Positions 35,900 through 44,058 of a DNA stretch of 64,000 nt are shown piece by piece; position 1 is the stretch's first letter, and the number at the start of each line of letters is the position of its first letter. The notes beneath the pieces were generated by a model. The model saw only the letters and a program-made list of their open reading frames with translations, had not been told where the DNA came from and made no database searches. The stretch is from Mediterranea sp. An20 (lineage in GTDB: Bacteria > Bacteroidota > Bacteroidia > Bacteroidales > Bacteroidaceae). Both the position numbers and the translations under genes were made by a program. The stretch covers positions 1 to 64,000 of the forward strand of contig NZ_NFJV01000019.1 of the NCBI RefSeq assembly GCF_002160055.1. The letters run 5' to 3'.

Positions 35900-35916
35900 G
35901 ACAAACGTCGTGCCAA
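35900..35916 (-). promoter_or_regulatory. sigma-54-like (-24/-12) promoter of dnaK
   Basis: On the minus strand the sequence TTGGCACGACGTTTGTC matches the RpoN consensus YTGGCACGRNNNTTGCW at all but the last two positions, with correct GG and TTG spacing. It would start transcription about 57 nt before the ATG at 35830. No TAnnTTTG element was seen in a better position. Confidence 0.5.
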
Positions 35917-36067
35917 AACATACATGGGAAAGATTTCATTATTCTTTTGGCAGAGTAACTGACAAACTGACATAAACGGCTCTTCGGGGGATAGCTCTCG
36001 GCTGTGTGGTAGGGCCGTTTCCTGCCTGTCGGTGAGCCGATGTCCTTTAAGCATCCTCCCGTTACTT

Positions 36068-36973
36068 TTACAATGTTGCCGATTTACGGTATTCGTTGGG
36101 TGACAATCCTGTGTTTCTTTTGAAAACGCGATTGAAATGTTGTGAGTACTGGAAGCCTAAGTCGTAGGCAATCTGCGAGACACTTTTCTCCGAACCAAGC
36201 AACATGTCTTTGGCCAGGTCCATAATTTTGGCTTGAATGTATTCCTGGGGACTTTTCCCGGTTTCTTTCTTAACCAAATCGCCGAAGTAGTTGGGCGAAA
36301 GAAACACGGCTTCTGCAAAATAACGTACGGTGGGGATGCCTGCTGTCTGCGTCTTCCCGCTCTGGAAATAGTCGTCGAGTAAATGCTCAAAACGTGTCAG
36401 TACGTCTTTATTGGCTTCCGTGCGGGTGACAAACTGACGGTTATAGAAGCGCATGCAATAATCCAGTAAGAGCTGTATGTTTCTGGAAATCAGTCTCCGG
36501 CTCAATTTGTCTATCGGGTGCGTCAATTCCATCCTGATTTTCGACAGGCAGTCTAATATAATTGTTTTTTCGTCATCCGACAAGTGAAGAGCCTCCCGCG
36601 AATCATAGGAAAAGAAAGAATAGCTTCTGATTTCCTGTCCCAGCGATGTGCCCTTGATGAGGTCCGGATGAAAGACTATGCCTTTCGCTTTAGGCTTTAC
36701 CCCTTCCGGCATGTCTGTTTCCGTCACTTGTCCGGGGGCAAAACTGGTAATGGTTCCTTCCTGATAATCATACGGCTGCCTGCCATAACGGATATCTCCG
36801 CATTTTGTCTCTTTCAGGAAAAGTGCATATACGCCATAGTTCACCGTGAAATGGGTAGGAAAACTGGTCGCTTGCGACAAGTCTATGACATTGACCAGCG
36901 GATGGAGTGTCTCAAGACCGAACAGCCGGTTATAATCATCCACCGTATTCAGTTTTATGATTCCTTCTTTCAT
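36068..36973 (-). CDS. AraC-family transcriptional regulator (beside alcohol dehydrogenase)
   Basis: 301 residues. The N-terminal sensor includes IDLSQATSFPTHFTVNYGVY and TITSFAPGQVTETD; the C-terminal helix-turn-helix pair includes VFLSPNYFGDLVKKETGKS, VSQIAYDLGFQYSQHFNRVF and LSPNEYR. It is the paralogue of the regulator at 13126. It is divergent from the iron alcohol dehydrogenase, with two imperfect 41-bp repeats in the shared region that look like its operators. Together they probably form a redox- or aldehyde-responsive pair, but the inducer is unknown. Confidence 0.93.
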   Translation of the reverse strand: MKEGIIKLNTVDDYNRLFGLETLHPLVNVIDLSQATSFPTHFTVNYGVYALFLKETKCGDIRYGRQPYDYQEGTITSFAPGQVTETDMPEGVKPKAKGIVFHPDLIKGTSLGQEIRSYSFFSYDSREALHLSDDEKTIILDCLSKIRMELTHPIDKLSRRLISRNIQLLLDYCMRFYNRQFVTRTEANKDVLTRFEHLLDDYFQSGKTQTAGIPTVRYFAEAVFLSPNYFGDLVKKETGKSPQEYIQAKIMDLAKDMLLGSEKSVSQIAYDLGFQYSQHFNRVFKRNTGLSPNEYRKSATL

Positions 36974-37044
36974 ATAATTATATAGGGATTAAGTCTGAGG
37001 CAAATGTACAAATTCTATCCATAACTTTCGCGTAAAAGACTTGG

Positions 37045-37085
37045 AATCTGTAAAAGAGGTATCATTTTCTGTAATGTTGTTACAA
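37045..37085 (+). promoter_or_regulatory. putative AraC operator, copy 1 (41-bp direct repeat)
   Basis: It starts AATCTGTAAAAGAGGTATCA and contains TCTGTAA at 37047 and 37068, 21 bp apart. A second copy starts 94 bp downstream, and a third related site lies at 14099. Confidence 0.6.
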
Positions 37086-37138
37086 ACTGTCACTTGCCGG
37101 CCCCGTCCTATCAGGAACAAGCCTGCCGGTTAGGGACG

Positions 37139-37179
37139 AATCTGTAAAAAGGATTGGTTCTTCTGTAATCTGGATACAA
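37139..37179 (+). promoter_or_regulatory. putative AraC operator, copy 2 (41-bp direct repeat)
   Basis: It starts AATCTGTAAAAAGGATTGG and contains TCTGTAA at 37141 and 37162, again 21 bp apart, then GGATACAA. It lies just upstream of the -7 element TACTTTTG at 37200-37207. Confidence 0.6.
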
Positions 37180-37199
37180 CCGGAAGAGGACATTTCTTC

Positions 37200-37207
37200 T
37201 ACTTTTG
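37200..37207 (+). promoter_or_regulatory. -7 element of the alcohol dehydrogenase gene
   Basis: TACTTTTG, 37 bp before the ATG at 37245 and directly downstream of the putative operator. Confidence 0.5.
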
Positions 37208-37244
37208 CAATCAAGAAATACAAGTAACAAACTTTTGTACGATT

Positions 37245-38426
37245 ATGAATACAAACTTGAATTATGACATGTATGTCCCCACTCGCGTAATGTTCGGAGC
37301 AGGGATGTTGAACAAACTTAGCGAACAACCGATGCCGGGCACACGCGCCCTTATCATCATCTCCAACGGCAAGTCGACTCGTGCTAACGGCTATCTGGCC
37401 CGTACTGAGGAACAACTGCACCGGGCGGGCATAGAAACAACCGTGTTCGACGGCGTTTCGCCCAATCCCACCGTGGGCAATGTCAATGCAGGAGCACAGG
37501 CGGCCCGCGAGAACGGTTGCGACTTCCTGGTTGCCCTCGGAGGCGGCAGTGTGATGGATTGTGCCAAAGCCATTGCCATCATGGCCACTAACGAAGGTGA
37601 ACTGTGGGATTACGTACCGGTCGGCTCGGGCAAAGGAACTCCCATTGCCGTAAAGCCGCTGCCTATCGTAGCCATCACCACTACGGCTGGCACCGGTTCG
37701 GAAACGGACAATTCGGGTGTTATCACCAAAGAAGACACGTTTGAAAAAGCCTTCGTAGGCGACGTTTCGCTCTACCCTGTGCTCTCCATCGTCGACCCGG
37801 AGCTTATGACCAGCGTACCTCCCACGTTTACAGCCTACCAGGGATTCGATGCCCTCTTCCACAGCACCGAAGGTTACATTGCCCGTGGTGCCAACCTGAT
37901 GAGCGACATGTATGCACTGACTGCCATTGAGAACCTGGCCAAATATTTGCCCCGTGCCGTGCAGGAAGGAAAAGACCTGGAAGCCCGTACTCACGTGGCT
38001 TGGGGTAACACGCTGTCCGGTGTAGTAATGTGTCTGACGCTTATTACCAGCGAACATGCTTTGGAACATGCCCTCTCGGCTTATCACCCTGCTTTGCCTC
38101 ATGGTGCGGGACTTATCATGATAAGCAAGGCTTATTATAAATACTTCATCGAACATCACGCTTGCGATGACCGTTTCATACGCATGGCGCAAGCCATGGG
38201 AATGCCTGAGGCTGACAAGCCCGAAGACTTTCTTACCGCCCTTGGTCGGCTGCAAGAGGCTTGTGGCGTGGCAGACCTGAAGATGTCCGATTATGGCATT
38301 ACTCCTGCCGAGTTCGAGACGTTGATGCGCAACACCCGTGAGGTGATGGGAGTGATGTTCTCCAGCGATCGCATACAGATGTCTGATGAAGATATTGTGG
38401 AGGTGTACAGACAATCTTACCGATAA
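37245..38426 (+). CDS. iron-containing alcohol dehydrogenase (butanol dehydrogenase-like)
   Basis: 393 residues of the group III (Fe-ADH) family. The NAD(P)-binding part has VALGGGSVMDCAKAIAIM and ITTTAGTGSETDNSGVI; metal-site and C-terminal helical motifs are FDALFHSTEGYIA and SEHALEHALSAYHPALPHGAG. It interconverts aldehydes or ketones and alcohols with NAD(P)H in the cytoplasm. It is divergent from the AraC gene at 36068, with operator-like repeats between. It ends before a 22-bp array and a terminator. Substrate range is not predictable; butanol- or lactaldehyde-type substrates are typical. Confidence 0.94.
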   Translation: MNTNLNYDMYVPTRVMFGAGMLNKLSEQPMPGTRALIIISNGKSTRANGYLARTEEQLHRAGIETTVFDGVSPNPTVGNVNAGAQAARENGCDFLVALGGGSVMDCAKAIAIMATNEGELWDYVPVGSGKGTPIAVKPLPIVAITTTAGTGSETDNSGVITKEDTFEKAFVGDVSLYPVLSIVDPELMTSVPPTFTAYQGFDALFHSTEGYIARGANLMSDMYALTAIENLAKYLPRAVQEGKDLEARTHVAWGNTLSGVVMCLTLITSEHALEHALSAYHPALPHGAGLIMISKAYYKYFIEHHACDDRFIRMAQAMGMPEADKPEDFLTALGRLQEACGVADLKMSDYGITPAEFETLMRNTREVMGVMFSSDRIQMSDEDIVEVYRQSYR

Positions 38427-38435
38427 TGACCATGC

Positions 38436-38524
38436 TGCAAATAGCTTAGCAGTAATGTTGCAGTAGCTTAGCAGCAGCCTTGCAATAGCTTAGCAGCAGC
38501 CTTGAAACAGATATGCAGGAAGGC
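38436..38524. repeat. 22-bp tandem array (3-4 units)
   Basis: Units start at 38436 (23 bp), 38459 and 38481 with core TGCAnTAGCTTAGCAGCAGC; a degenerate fourth starts at 38503. It lies 10 bp after the dehydrogenase stop codon. The unit is clearly related to that at 60661. Confidence 0.8.
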
Positions 38525-38585
38525 TGCATAATATGGGCAATTGTCTTGTAATTGCACGTGCCTGTTAATCAACCTGATCAATCTG

Positions 38586-38640
38586 CTCTGCCGAACTGAC
38601 AGCAACCGACATGCGGCCTGTTGTCGGGCAGAGTTTTTTT
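38586..38640 (+). terminator. terminator downstream of the alcohol dehydrogenase
   Basis: CTCTGCCGA (38586-38594) pairs with TCGGGCAGAG before seven T residues; an inner CCGACA/TGTCGG stem competes with or extends it. Confidence 0.7.
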
Positions 38641-38671
38641 GTGTCCGGTGCCACAACTTCATCTTTCCGAT

Positions 38672-38702
38672 TTTGTCATCTCCCAAACAAACCGTATCTT
38701 TG
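38672..38702 (+). promoter_or_regulatory. Bacteroides-type promoter of the 38759 unit
   Basis: TTTG at 38672-38675, 19 bp, then TATCTTTG at 38695-38702: an exact consensus match. Confidence 0.75.
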
Positions 38703-38758
38703 TCCGTCCTTTCTGACCGGGAAGAGTAGAACCGTTTTCATAAACCTAACGTATAAAT

Positions 38759-39184
38759 ATGTGGATACTCATCATAGCTTTGTTCGCCCTGGCTGTATTG
38801 GCCGCCCTGATGGGATGGATACGCAACCGGAAGCTGCAACAGAAAGTGGAACGCGGAGAAATAGAACAACTGCCAGAAGTAAACCCCGTAGACATGGAAT
38901 GCTGCGGACAGCACGAAGTGTGCGAGAAAGAAAGTCTGCTGGCAGCTGTGAGCAAGAAGATAGAGTATTACGACGATGAAGAGCTGGACCGTTACATCGG
39001 CACTCCGCCCGATGGCTATACGGCAGAGCAGGAAGACGAATTCCGCAACGTGTTCTACACCATGCGTGAGGAAGACGTGGCTGGATGGGTGCGCAGCCTG
39101 CAACTACGTGGTATCGCGTTGCCCGATGCTCTCAAAGACGAAGTGTTCCTCATTATCGGCGAACGGAGGAACGGCAAACAATGA
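38759..39184 (+). CDS. membrane-anchored protein with Cys/His motif, unknown function
   Basis: 141 residues. An N-terminal transmembrane helix (ILIIALFALAVLAALMGWI) is followed by a charged region, a Cys-rich motif ECCGQHEVCEKES (four candidate metal or disulfide residues: C, C, H, C) and an acidic helical domain (YYDDEELDRYIG to RSLQLRGIALPDALK). The topology puts the C-terminus in the cytoplasm. Its stop codon overlaps the ATG of the metal ABC permease (ATGA), so it is translationally coupled with it and may assist metal transport; that link is inference. I do not recognise a named family. Confidence 0.75.
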   Translation: MWILIIALFALAVLAALMGWIRNRKLQQKVERGEIEQLPEVNPVDMECCGQHEVCEKESLLAAVSKKIEYYDDEELDRYIGTPPDGYTAEQEDEFRNVFYTMREEDVAGWVRSLQLRGIALPDALKDEVFLIIGERRNGKQ

Positions 39185-40023
39185 CGAAGATTGTTATGGA
39201 CTTACTGCAATATACATTCATTCAACATGCCCTTATCGGCAGCTTACTGGCCAGCATCGCTTGCGGACTGGTAGGGACATACATTGTCACCCGGCGGCTG
39301 GTATTTATCAGTGGCGGACTGACACACGCCTCGTTCGGAGGAATCGGGTTGGGACTTTACACGGGGTTGCCACCTATCCTGTCGGCAGCAGTGTTTGCCG
39401 TGCTTTCTGCATTCGGGGTAGAATGGCTGAGCAAACGCAAGGATATGCGTGAGGATTCGGCCATTGCTGTTTTCTGGGCTTTGGGCATGGCAGTGGGCGT
39501 GATGTTCACATTTCTTTCGCCCGGGTTTGCTCCCGACCTTTCGGCCTATCTGTTCGGCAATATTCTGACTATCACCCAAAGTGACTTGGCATTGCTGGGA
39601 AGTGTAGCGGCTGTGTTGGTCATCTTCTTTGCCCTGTTCATTCATCCGCTTACATATATGGCGTTCGACCCGGAATTTGCCCGTTCTCAAGGGCTGAATG
39701 TGCAGTTGTTGGAATATGTAATGATGATGTTCATTGCTCTTACCATCGTGGCCTGTCTGCGCATGGTGGGTATCGTGCTTGTCATCTCACTGCTCACCAT
39801 TCCGCAAATGACAGCCAACCTTTTTGTACACCGTTTCCATCACATCATTTGGCTGTCTGTCGGAATCGGTTATGTCAGTTGTCTCGGTGGATTGTATCTC
39901 TCATTCCGTGAGAATATTCCTTCGGGAGCATCTATCATATTCTTTTCTATAGTCATTTATGCCGTGTGCAAAGCAGTCAAAAGCCTGTGGATATACCGCC
40001 GGCAACGCCGGCTGCATGAGTAA
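39181..40023 (+). CDS. metal ABC transporter permease (ZnuB/MntB family)
   Basis: 280 residues from the ATG at 39181, with eight or nine transmembrane helices. Family features are QHALIGSLLASIACGLVGTY, RLVFISGGLTHASFGGIGLG and a C-terminal VACLRMVGIVLVISLLTIPQ. These permeases import Zn2+, Mn2+ or Fe2+ across the inner membrane with an ATPase and a binding protein. Neither partner is nearby, so it must pair with components encoded elsewhere. It is coupled to the upstream membrane protein by a four-base overlap. A longer frame upstream is out of register with the family and not used. Confidence 0.93.
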   Translation: MTKIVMDLLQYTFIQHALIGSLLASIACGLVGTYIVTRRLVFISGGLTHASFGGIGLGLYTGLPPILSAAVFAVLSAFGVEWLSKRKDMREDSAIAVFWALGMAVGVMFTFLSPGFAPDLSAYLFGNILTITQSDLALLGSVAAVLVIFFALFIHPLTYMAFDPEFARSQGLNVQLLEYVMMMFIALTIVACLRMVGIVLVISLLTIPQMTANLFVHRFHHIIWLSVGIGYVSCLGGLYLSFRENIPSGASIIFFSIVIYAVCKAVKSLWIYRRQRRLHE

Positions 40024-40061
40024 GCCACGCCACAATAATCATTCAACAACAATAATATATT

Positions 40062-40490
40062 ATGAAGGAAATCAAGATTCAATCATTAGAACAGATTCAC
40101 GAGGCCGCCCGTCAATTCATCGAAGCCATGGGCGAAAATACGGTGTTCGCCTTTTACGGTAAGATGGGGGCGGGCAAAACGACCTTTATCAAGGCTGTGT
40201 GCGAGGAGCTTGGCGTGACAGATACGGTTACTTCGCCTACCTTTGCCATCGTCAACGAATATCGCTCCGACACGACGGGCGAACTGATTTACCACTTCGA
40301 CTTCTACCGTATTAAAAAGCTGGAAGAGGTGTATGACATGGGCTACGAAGACTATTTCTATTGTGGTGCCGTGTGTTTCATCGAGTGGCCGGAACTGATA
40401 GAAGAACTGCTGCCCGGCGATGCAGTGAAAGTAACCATCGAAGAGCGGGAAAGCGGCGAACGTCTCATCTGTGTGAAAGACCCCGAATAA
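40062..40490 (+). CDS. tsaE: tRNA threonylcarbamoyladenosine biosynthesis ATPase TsaE
   Basis: 142 residues. Walker A is [16 protein letters not shown] (about 31-46), followed by [11 protein letters not shown], the family motif [20 protein letters not shown] and FIEWPE. TsaE powers the TsaB-TsaD complex that makes t6A37 in tRNAs reading ANN codons. It is a core gene. The next small gene starts four bases after its stop, so they are cotranscribed. Confidence 0.96.
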   Translation: MKEIKIQSLEQIHEAARQFIEAMGENTVFAFYGKMGAGKTTFIKAVCEELGVTDTVTSPTFAIVNEYRSDTTGELIYHFDFYRIKKLEEVYDMGYEDYFYCGAVCFIEWPELIEELLPGDAVKVTIEERESGERLICVKDPE

Positions 40491-40494
40491 AGAT

Positions 40495-40713
40495 ATGGCC
40501 AGCCAATACATCATACAAGGTATCTTTGCGCTGGCAGGCATTCTGTCTCTGCTGGCGGCATTGCTGGATTGGGATTGGTTCTTCACGGCACGCAACGCCC
40601 AGTTTGTGGTCCGCAACGTAGGACGTCGGCAGGCACGTTGGTTCTATGGAGTGCTGGGAGGGATACTTATTGGGATGGCGGCGTTTTTCTTTACGCACAC
40701 AGGTAAAGGTTGA
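40495..40713 (+). CDS. small membrane protein of the immunity-17 (Imm17)-like family
   Basis: 72 residues with two transmembrane helices (IIQGIFALAGILSLLAALL and GVLGGILIGMAAFFFT) joined by a loop with WDWFFTARNAQFVVRNVGRR. The pattern fits a small Bacteroidetes family that databases call immunity 17. The name comes from polymorphic-toxin loci, but here there is no toxin gene, and the gene follows tsaE by four bases, so a housekeeping membrane role is as likely. Evidence for immunity function is absent. Confidence 0.7.
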   Translation: MASQYIIQGIFALAGILSLLAALLDWDWFFTARNAQFVVRNVGRRQARWFYGVLGGILIGMAAFFFTHTGKG

Positions 40714-40719
40714 AGCCCT

Positions 40720-41151
40720 TCAGCGACGGGCGGCAAAGAAGTCCTTCATCAAAGCGGTGCATTCACTGGCCAGTACGCCGCTTGTAACCTCAGTCTTGGG
40801 GTGCAGAGCCTGAGGGGCGTAGCGGAGATAGCCGCGCTTCGCATCCTCTGCTCCGAAGACCAAGCGCTTCAGTTGCGACCATCCGATGGCTCCTGCACAC
40901 ATTACGCAGGGCTCTACGGTGACATAAAGCGTGCATTCGTTCAGATATTTGCCGCCCAAAGCGGAGGCTGCGGCTGTAATGGCCTGCATCTCGGCGTGGG
41001 CAGTGACGTCTGTCAGCGTCTCGGTAAGATTGTAGGCACGAGCAATAATGCGGTCTTTGCATACTACTATGGCACCTACCGGAACTTCGCCCTTTTCAGC
41101 GGCCCGGCGGGCTTCGGTCAGTGCTTGTCGCATGTAGAAAGTATCATCCAT
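40720..41151 (-). CDS. tadA: tRNA adenosine-34 deaminase TadA
   Basis: 143 residues of the cytidine/deoxycytidylate deaminase fold. The zinc site is AHAEMQAI (His52, catalytic Glu54) and EPCVMCAGAI (Cys82, Cys85). The start MDDTFYMRQALTEARRAAEK and the C-terminal helices match TadA. It converts A34 to inosine in tRNA-Arg. Guanine deaminases share the fold, but length and motifs favour TadA. It is convergent with the small gene at 40495, only 6 bp between stops, and is followed upstream by a small conserved gene. Confidence 0.92.
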   Translation of the reverse strand: MDDTFYMRQALTEARRAAEKGEVPVGAIVVCKDRIIARAYNLTETLTDVTAHAEMQAITAAASALGGKYLNECTLYVTVEPCVMCAGAIGWSQLKRLVFGAEDAKRGYLRYAPQALHPKTEVTSGVLASECTALMKDFFAARR

Positions 41152-41166
41152 CTTCCTTTATCTTAG

Positions 41167-41400
41167 TTATCTCCGCATATCGTGTTCGCCAAACAAGGTG
41201 GGATAATCATCCTCCATATTCTTGTGAATGAAAGCCAGGATGGTCTCACGAAACCAGCGCGACTTGTTCGTTATCTTGTAGCGGGCAAGATAACGGTCCA
41301 CTATACGCTGCTCTTCCTTGCTGAGAAGGCAAACAATACGGTGCTCGCGTTTGGGCTCAAGCGGAGTGGCTTTGGCGCAGGTTTTGTCTCTTTTTCTCAT
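41167..41400 (-). CDS. small basic protein, ribbon-helix-helix-like
   Basis: 77 residues with a basic N-terminus (MRKRDKTCAKATPLEPKREH), a beta strand HRIVCLLS and two helices (KEEQRIVDRYLARYKI, KSRWFRETILAFIHKNME). This order resembles ribbon-helix-helix DNA-binding proteins related to MobC-type or conserved chromosomal Bacteroides proteins. It lies 15 bp upstream of tadA in the same direction. The role is unknown; a small transcription factor is a guess. Confidence 0.65.
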   Translation of the reverse strand: MRKRDKTCAKATPLEPKREHRIVCLLSKEEQRIVDRYLARYKITNKSRWFRETILAFIHKNMEDDYPTLFGEHDMRR

Positions 41401-41450
41401 ATTCTCTGCAAATTTACATCTACTTCGTTAAATACAAAACAGAAAAAGCC

Positions 41451-41458
41451 TATTTTTG
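41451..41458 (+). promoter_or_regulatory. -7 element of the yraN-birA-MATE unit
   Basis: TATTTTTG, 25 bp before the ATG at 41484. Confidence 0.5.
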
Positions 41459-41483
41459 CACGAAATTAAAGAAAACAGGCGAT

Positions 41484-41849
41484 ATGACAGCACCCAATAT
41501 TCTCGGAAAGGCAGGCGAAGATGCTGCCGTGGACTATCTGGTTCGAAAGGGATATACCATACTTGACCGTAACTGGCGGAAGAACCGCCTCGAACTCGAC
41601 ATTATAGCCGCCAAAGACGGAACGCTGGTGTTTGTCGAAGTGAAAACTCGGCGCAACACTGAGTTCCGCCAGCCCTACGAGGCCGTGGATTGGAAGAAGA
41701 TACGCCATATCGTGACTGCTGCCGACACCTATATCAAACTGCACGACTTTGAAGGACCGGTGCGTTTCGATATAATGACGGTGGTAGGACGTGAAAGCCA
41801 TTTCGACATACAGCACATAGAGGATGCGTTTGACTCCCCTATTTTCTAA
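41484..41849 (+). CDS. yraN: YraN/UPF0102-family endonuclease-like protein
   Basis: 121 residues with the UPF0102 layout: LGKAGEDAAVDYLVRKGYTIL, the nuclease core ELDIIAAKDGTLVFVEVKTRR (D-x(n)-E-x-K), and a C-terminal helix-strand end. The fold is of the Holliday-junction-resolvase/restriction-endonuclease type; a nuclease role in DNA repair is suspected but unproven. birA follows 12 bp downstream. Confidence 0.92.
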   Translation: MTAPNILGKAGEDAAVDYLVRKGYTILDRNWRKNRLELDIIAAKDGTLVFVEVKTRRNTEFRQPYEAVDWKKIRHIVTAADTYIKLHDFEGPVRFDIMTVVGRESHFDIQHIEDAFDSPIF

Positions 41850-41861
41850 GAAGAACAGAAG

Positions 41862-42641
41862 ATGAACATACAGAACAAAATACATCCGTTTCCCTTGATA
41901 CGGCTGGATGAAACAGATTCTACTAACCGCTATCTTGCCCGCTTATGCGACCGCGAAGCCGTGGACGAATATACCACGGTAGTCACCGATTACCAGACTG
42001 CCGGACAAGGGCAACGGGGAAATACCTGGGAATCGGAACGCGGCTGCAACCTACTGTTCAGCTTTGTGCTTTACCCAGGCTTCCTGGAGGCACGACGCCA
42101 GTTCCTGCTGTCGCAGCTTACTGCTTTGGCTGTCGGTGAAGAGCTGGCACTGCGGGCAGAAGGCATCTGCATCAAGTGGCCTAACGATATTTATTGGCAT
42201 GAGAAGAAAATATGCGGTCTGTTGATAGAGCACGAACTCGCTGGTACGCATATAGCCCGCAGTATAGCTGGTATTGGGGTGAATATCAACCAGGAGGTGT
42301 TCCGCGGTGATGCTCCTAATCCTGTATCGCTGAAACTTATCACTGGGCGGGAGTACGACCGGGAGGATATTTTGCGTGGAATCATCGCCCGCGTGCAAGA
42401 TTACTACACTGCTTTACAGAGAGACACTCAAGGTAACGCTTTGGAAGGCGCTGCGGCAGACATTGCCCGGAAATATGACCGGGTACTTTTCAGACGTACG
42501 GGGCTACATCCTTATGAGGATGCGCGTGGACGCTTCAACGCACGCCTGCTCCGGGTGGAAGGAGACGGACGGATGGTGCTGCAGGATGAGACTGGAGAAG
42601 AACGGAGCTATCTGTTCAAGGAAGTGCAGTATCTCCTCTAA
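41862..42641 (+). CDS. birA: biotin-[acetyl-CoA-carboxylase] ligase BirA (no DNA-binding domain)
   Basis: 259 residues. Catalytic features are LDETDSTNRYLARL, the biotinyl-AMP loop GQGQRGNTWESERG, KWPNDIYWHEKKICGLLIE and GIGVNINQ. The enzyme makes biotinyl-5'-AMP and attaches biotin to carboxylase carrier proteins. The N-terminal helix-turn-helix found in bifunctional BirA repressors is absent, so this is a class I ligase without repressor activity. The C-terminal SH3-like cap (RFNARLLRVEGDGRMVLQDE) is present. The MATE gene starts 13 bp later. Confidence 0.94.
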   Translation: MNIQNKIHPFPLIRLDETDSTNRYLARLCDREAVDEYTTVVTDYQTAGQGQRGNTWESERGCNLLFSFVLYPGFLEARRQFLLSQLTALAVGEELALRAEGICIKWPNDIYWHEKKICGLLIEHELAGTHIARSIAGIGVNINQEVFRGDAPNPVSLKLITGREYDREDILRGIIARVQDYYTALQRDTQGNALEGAAADIARKYDRVLFRRTGLHPYEDARGRFNARLLRVEGDGRMVLQDETGEERSYLFKEVQYLL

Positions 42642-42654
42642 GACTGGCCGTATC

Positions 42655-43974
42655 ATGAAATCTATCGACCGACAGATTCTTCGCATTGCCTTGCCATCCA
42701 TAGTAAGTAATATTACTGTGCCCCTGCTGGGATTGGTAGATGTGGCCATCGTGGGGCATCTGGGTAGTCCGGCTTACATAGGTGCTATAGCCGTGGGGGG
42801 ATTGTTGTTCAACATCATCTATTGGATATTTGGCTTTCTGCGCATGGGTACCAGTGGCATGACATCGCAGGCTTACGGGCGACAGGATGCCGCCGAGACC
42901 TTCCGTCTGTTGGTGCGGGCCATAGGATTGGGCTTGTTAGTGGCGGTGGTGCTTATAGCCTTGCAAATACCTATCGTACATGGTGCTTTCTGTTTCATTC
43001 AACCCACAGAAGAGGTGCGCATACTGGCCGAGACCTACTTCCATATCTGTATCTGGGGAGCGCCTGCTATGTTAGGATTGTATGGCCTGACGGGTTGGTA
43101 CATCGGCATGCAGAACTCGCGCATTCCCATGTTGGTAGCCATCGTGCAGAACGTGGTGAATATCGTTGCCAGTCTTGCCTTCGTCTATGGAGGCGGCATG
43201 AAGGTGGAAGGGGTGGCACTGGGTACGCTCACGGCACAATGGGCAGGCTTCCTTATGGGGTTGGGGTTGTGGGTGCACCGATATGGAAACCTGAGACGGT
43301 ACGGACTGAAGGGCGTATGGAAGCGTGAGGCCATGAAACGCTTCTTCGGCGTGAACCGCGACATCTTCCTGCGCACGCTTTGTTTAGTGACCGTGACGAT
43401 GTTTTTCACTTCGGCTGGGGCGGAGCAAGGCGAGATTGTATTGGCTGTCAACACCCTGCTCATGCAACTGTTTACTCTGTTTTCTTACGTCATGGATGGC
43501 TTTGCCTATGCGGGTGAGGCATTGAGCGGACGTTACGTCGGTGCACACGACCTGCTGACTTTCCGCCGGACTGTGCGGCGTCTCTTTGTCTGGGGAGTGG
43601 CCATGTCGGTGCTCTTTACCCTGACTTATGCAGGAGGTGGGCATGCTTTTCTGGAATTGCTAACGGACGAGGCGGCAGTGATTGCGGCATCGGACGAGTA
43701 TTTCCCTTGGGCGCTGGCCATACCGATGGCAGGTATGGCGGCTTTCGTGTGGGATGGCGTGTTCATAGGTGCCACTGCTACCCGTGGGATGCTGCTGGCT
43801 ATGGCACTGGCAGCTGCTGGTTTCTTTGCCCTCTACTACGGACTGCGGTCTGCTATGGGTAATCATGCACTCTGGCTGGCATTCAATGTCTACCTGTTGA
43901 TGCGCGGATTGGTACAGACGGGGCTGGCACGTGGGGTGGAACGGAAAGCTTTTATATCTACTGATAAAACGTAA
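42655..43974 (+). CDS. MATE-family efflux transporter (DinF-like)
   Basis: 439 residues from the ATG at 42655 (MKSIDRQILRIALPSIVSN); the longer frame upstream overlaps birA and is rejected. About twelve transmembrane segments are visible in two homologous halves. Signatures include LVDVAIVGHLGSPAYIGAIA and MGTSGMTSQAYGRQDAAE in the first half and DGFAYAGEALSGRYVGAHD in the second, typical of the DinF subgroup. It exports drugs or metabolites using H+ or Na+ gradients. It is co-directional with yraN-birA. Confidence 0.92.
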   Translation: MKSIDRQILRIALPSIVSNITVPLLGLVDVAIVGHLGSPAYIGAIAVGGLLFNIIYWIFGFLRMGTSGMTSQAYGRQDAAETFRLLVRAIGLGLLVAVVLIALQIPIVHGAFCFIQPTEEVRILAETYFHICIWGAPAMLGLYGLTGWYIGMQNSRIPMLVAIVQNVVNIVASLAFVYGGGMKVEGVALGTLTAQWAGFLMGLGLWVHRYGNLRRYGLKGVWKREAMKRFFGVNRDIFLRTLCLVTVTMFFTSAGAEQGEIVLAVNTLLMQLFTLFSYVMDGFAYAGEALSGRYVGAHDLLTFRRTVRRLFVWGVAMSVLFTLTYAGGGHAFLELLTDEAAVIAASDEYFPWALAIPMAGMAAFVWDGVFIGATATRGMLLAMALAAAGFFALYYGLRSAMGNHALWLAFNVYLLMRGLVQTGLARGVERKAFISTDKT

Positions 43975-44058
43975 AATAAAAAAAAACAGCATTGTACGCT
44001 TGTGTTTGTCTTCGCTTTTCGCTAACTTGCGCCCGTTAATCCTAAAAACACGAGTAAG

